In this document: positions 62,129 through 64,000 of the stretch, piece after piece
Numbering within the stretch: the first letter of the stretch is position 1
Layout of the letters: every line of letters starts with the position of its first letter
NCBI RefSeq assembly: GCF_001399675.1
Contig: NZ_LJCO01000107.1
Span: 31,450-95,449, forward strand
DNA: 64,000 nucleotides
Source of the DNA: Paenalicyclobacillus ferrooxydans
GTDB taxonomy: Bacteria; Bacillota; Bacilli; Alicyclobacillales; Alicyclobacillaceae
Reading direction: 5' to 3'
The notes under the pieces: model-generated
Database searches by the model: none
Seen by the model: the letters and a program-made list of their open reading frames with translations, nothing else
What the model was told of the DNA's origin: nothing
Made by a program: the position numbers and the translations under genes

Positions 62129-62746
62129 ATACAATGCTGGACCCAAGGTTATTAGATACCTTTCGAGGTAGGATTGCAAACCCGCGATATTGAAGGAGAA
62201 CCAATAGAATCCTACGATATTGTAATCGCTATGACTTAGCCAACCCTGACGGTGCAGGTGCATTGGTAGACCATATGTCTGGTGAGCTCGCTGTTCCGAT
62301 AACGCCCGCACAAAGGGCAGGAGCGGTTAACTGATTGGTGGCCCAACGAATTGATCCGGCGAACCGATGGCATCACATGCGGATGTGGAGCATTGTCAAC
62401 GGGGGTTGACGCGAAGTCGCTGCTCTTAAGAAGGAATCAACGGGAATCTGCCTAGCTTCATAAAATAGGTGTGACAAAGGACGGTCATTATGGACCGTCC
62501 TTGTGTGTCCTGTCTCAATAGAGTATTTATTGCGCATAAGGGGGCTGAACTCGAAGAAGGATTTCCTCCCGTCCGTGCATAAATATATGCTGAGGGATTT
62601 TCTGGATTATGTCGCAAGCCGGCAGGAATGTCCCAGAACGTAACATAATATGGAGGCATCAAGGCATTGGATTTGGCGGATGAATTGGAATCAACTATAT
62701 GGTGCCAGGACATGCTTAGGTCATCATCCGTCGAGGGGTCATCAAA
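62129..62746. other. Eroded region with terminator hairpin, no intact gene
   Basis: Short interrupted frames suggest another lost gene (around 62210-62400). AAGGACGGTC (62477-62486) pairs with GACCGTCCTT (62493-62502), a terminator-like stem. Repeat copy B lies at 62541-62630. Confidence 0.5.
62541..62630. repeat. Dispersed 90-nt repeat, copy B
   Basis: This is the second copy of the element at 59825-59914, of about the same length and roughly two-thirds identical by eye. It lies upstream of cwlD. Confidence 0.5.
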
Positions 62747-63496
62747 GTGAAATCATTCAGTAAGTTGTTTGGATTGAAAAAGTTCCTAATTCCACTTGTT
62801 TCTGCATTTGGAGGACTCACATTTGGTTTGCATACTACTCAAGTGGTTCTGGCTGCGCCTATAGAGAGCCGCCAAAAGCAGATTGTCGTTGTGGATGCAG
62901 GTCATGGAGGTCCCGATCCAGGGGCAATAAGAGGGCAATTGCTTGAAAAGGACGTCAATCTGAATATTGCACTTAATGTTGCCCATATGCTTCGCAAGGA
63001 CGGAATTCAGGTCTGCTTAACGAGATCAGATGATAACGATCTGGCTAACTCGTATGATGAGAAACGTCGACGCCGCCATCGAGCAGATTTGCAGGAGAGG
63101 ATGCGTTTAATTCGAAGCGAAAGTCCCGATGCCGTGGTAAGTATTCATTGCAATTGGTCGAGAAATTCGTCGGCTCATGGTGCAATTGTATTATTCCGTC
63201 ACAAAGGAATGGAAGGTGAGCATTTAGCAGAAGATATGGTTGAGTCTTTACATAGGGAGGGAATCAAGGCTGATTCATCTCGTAGCTCACGCTCACTTTA
63301 TGTATTGAAACATACTAAAGTCCCCTGTGTCTTAATCGAGGTGGGGTTTTTAAGCAATTCAACCGAGGCAAAAGCACTTGGGGATCACGGGTACCAAAGT
63401 AAACTGGCGAGCGCAATTGAATCAGGTGTTAAAGAGTATCTTAATGCGAAAGACTCTAAATCCCCAATAGGTAAGTTCAACATGGTTGTTGAATAA
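62747..63496 (+). CDS. cwlD: N-acetylmuramoyl-L-alanine amidase, CwlD-like
   Basis: This 249-residue Amidase_3 protein has an N-terminal signal anchor (about 12-35), D-A-G-H-G-G-P-D-P-G-A, the zinc-ligand E in L-L-E-K-D-V-N-L, S-I-H-C-N-W and the catalytic Glu in I-E-V-G-F-L-S-N. CwlD removes stem peptides during spore cortex synthesis. The GTG start follows GAGGGG. Confidence 0.88.
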   Translation: MKSFSKLFGLKKFLIPLVSAFGGLTFGLHTTQVVLAAPIESRQKQIVVVDAGHGGPDPGAIRGQLLEKDVNLNIALNVAHMLRKDGIQVCLTRSDDNDLANSYDEKRRRRHRADLQERMRLIRSESPDAVVSIHCNWSRNSSAHGAIVLFRHKGMEGEHLAEDMVESLHREGIKADSSRSSRSLYVLKHTKVPCVLIEVGFLSNSTEAKALGDHGYQSKLASAIESGVKEYLNAKDSKSPIGKFNMVVE

Positions 63497-63635
63497 AAAT
63501 GAGGCGCACGCTCCACAAGCCAATGGTCGTGAATTCGGTATAAAAATCCCGTTGTAGGCTGTTTCGAATTACGAGGCTATCGGAAGCATTTCTGAATAGT
63601 TACTGTACCAGAGAAAATGGTAGTGGGAAAATTGA

Positions 63636-63878
63636 AATAGAGCTTTAGTAGTAGAGGGGGAGAGGAATTCGAAACACAAGTACATCACAACCCTCAGCAA
63701 GGCGGAGTGCGTGAGTTTTCTAAGAGAGAATGTGGATGTCATATCTCTAACCTTTGGCGAAGAAAAGTTTGTTGGCTGGATTTTCATAAATATATTCAGT
63801 TTGTCATATCGAAGTGGCAAGATTAGAATGTATAATCCAATATTCAACAAGATTATTGGCACAGTTAAGGAAAGGTAG
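63636..63878 (+). pseudogene. Open frame without start, hypothetical protein remnant
   Basis: A frame open for about 80 codons has protein-like composition (Y-I-T-T-L-S-K-A-E-C-V-S-F-L, G-W-I-F-I-N-I-F) but no start codon or ribosome site. It is probably the 3' part of a truncated gene. The overlapping minus-strand frame (63569-63910) looks less natural. Confidence 0.3.
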
Positions 63879-64000
63879 TGTCCCGTCAAGTGGTGTAAAT
63901 TTGAGTGCAACCCCTTAGTGTCGGCTATTTATGCAACACTGACGTTGGCGCCAGCAATTGCTGTTCGTCGGTACCGGTGAGTTTTGCCATGGACTCTCGG
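63878..64000. mobile_element. Possible end of an IS256-type insertion sequence
   Basis: GTGTCCCGTCAAGTGGTGTA at 63878-63897 resembles the terminal inverted repeat of mutator/IS256-type elements, which often contain a TCAAGTGGTGTAAA-like core. If so, a transposase gene would continue past the window. The partner repeat is out of view. Confidence 0.3.

Noticed and set aside
63569..63910. 113-aa minus-strand frame near the right end
   Set aside because: No start signal; the opposite strand has a more protein-like frame.

Overview
The window reads as chromosomal DNA of an aerobic, spore-forming member of the Bacillales, most probably Alicyclobacillaceae (Alicyclobacillus-like). Support: the order spoVK - (insert) - hflX - ynbB - glnR - glnA - lexA/yneA-type gene matches the Bacillus core, spore genes are present (SpoVK, CwlD, two YjcZ-type miniproteins), a complete SinR and two SinI-like antirepressors are present, and there is a decayed squalene-hopene/sporulenol cyclase. 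No rRNA, tRNA, CRISPR array or intact prophage was seen. The assignment is an inference from gene content.

Region 1 (1-18.5 kb) is a composite RiPP (ribosomally made, modified peptide) locus with three precursor genes. (a) A paeninodin-type lasso peptide set: Asn-synthetase-like cyclase, 45-residue precursor, HprK-like kinase, RRE (B1) and transglutaminase-like protease (B2). (b) An ABC exporter, then an operon of nucleotidyltransferase, second HprK-like kinase, second RRE, S26-type peptidase and second exporter, followed by a separately transcribed 54-residue His/Asp-rich putative precursor. (c) galU-manC, a third RRE, a third exporter, a 129-residue precursor built of eight 10-residue Cys/Ser/Thr repeats, and a fused leader-binding/YcaO cyclodehydratase. 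The 54- and 129-residue peptides share an exactly aligned leader signature (Y6, P9, F19-E20-T21, I/V23, S24).

Region 2 (18.6-31 kb) is core genome: spoVK, three unusual genes (small GTPase, UbiA-like membrane protein, CxxC protein), hflX, ynbB, glnR-glnA behind a clear GlnR box, lexA and a yneA-like gene divergent across three SOS boxes, a HAD phosphatase, glyQS and an SDR.

Region 3 (31-40.5 kb) is a Sin/exopolysaccharide module: two SinI-like genes, a CxxC miniprotein, a short SinR-like HTH gene, a five-gene EPS operon (initiating sugar transferase, two GT4 transferases, Ugd, AsnB) and a full-length sinR. A palindrome GTTC-N8-GAAC, built of SinR-type half sites and often lying on the -10 box, precedes the EPS genes, sinR, the CxxC miniprotein and most RiPP transcription units. 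It suggests that one Sin-type switch controls both matrix production and peptide production.

Region 4 (40.6-59.6 kb) is metabolic and cell-wall: MFS transporter, serine dehydratase, Dps, LysR, an R2lox oxidase beside an aldehyde dehydrogenase/DUF779/alcohol dehydrogenase operon, secreted transglutaminase, Nudix remnant, clpP, NlpC/P60 and L,D-transpeptidase wall enzymes, an orphan peptide-binding lipoprotein, and an MFS pump behind a possible leader-peptide attenuator.

Region 5 (59.6-64 kb) is A+T-richer and eroded: a flavin-binding-type protein, two YjcZ miniproteins, the cyclase pseudogene, a 90-nt dispersed repeat, cwlD and a possible insertion-sequence end.
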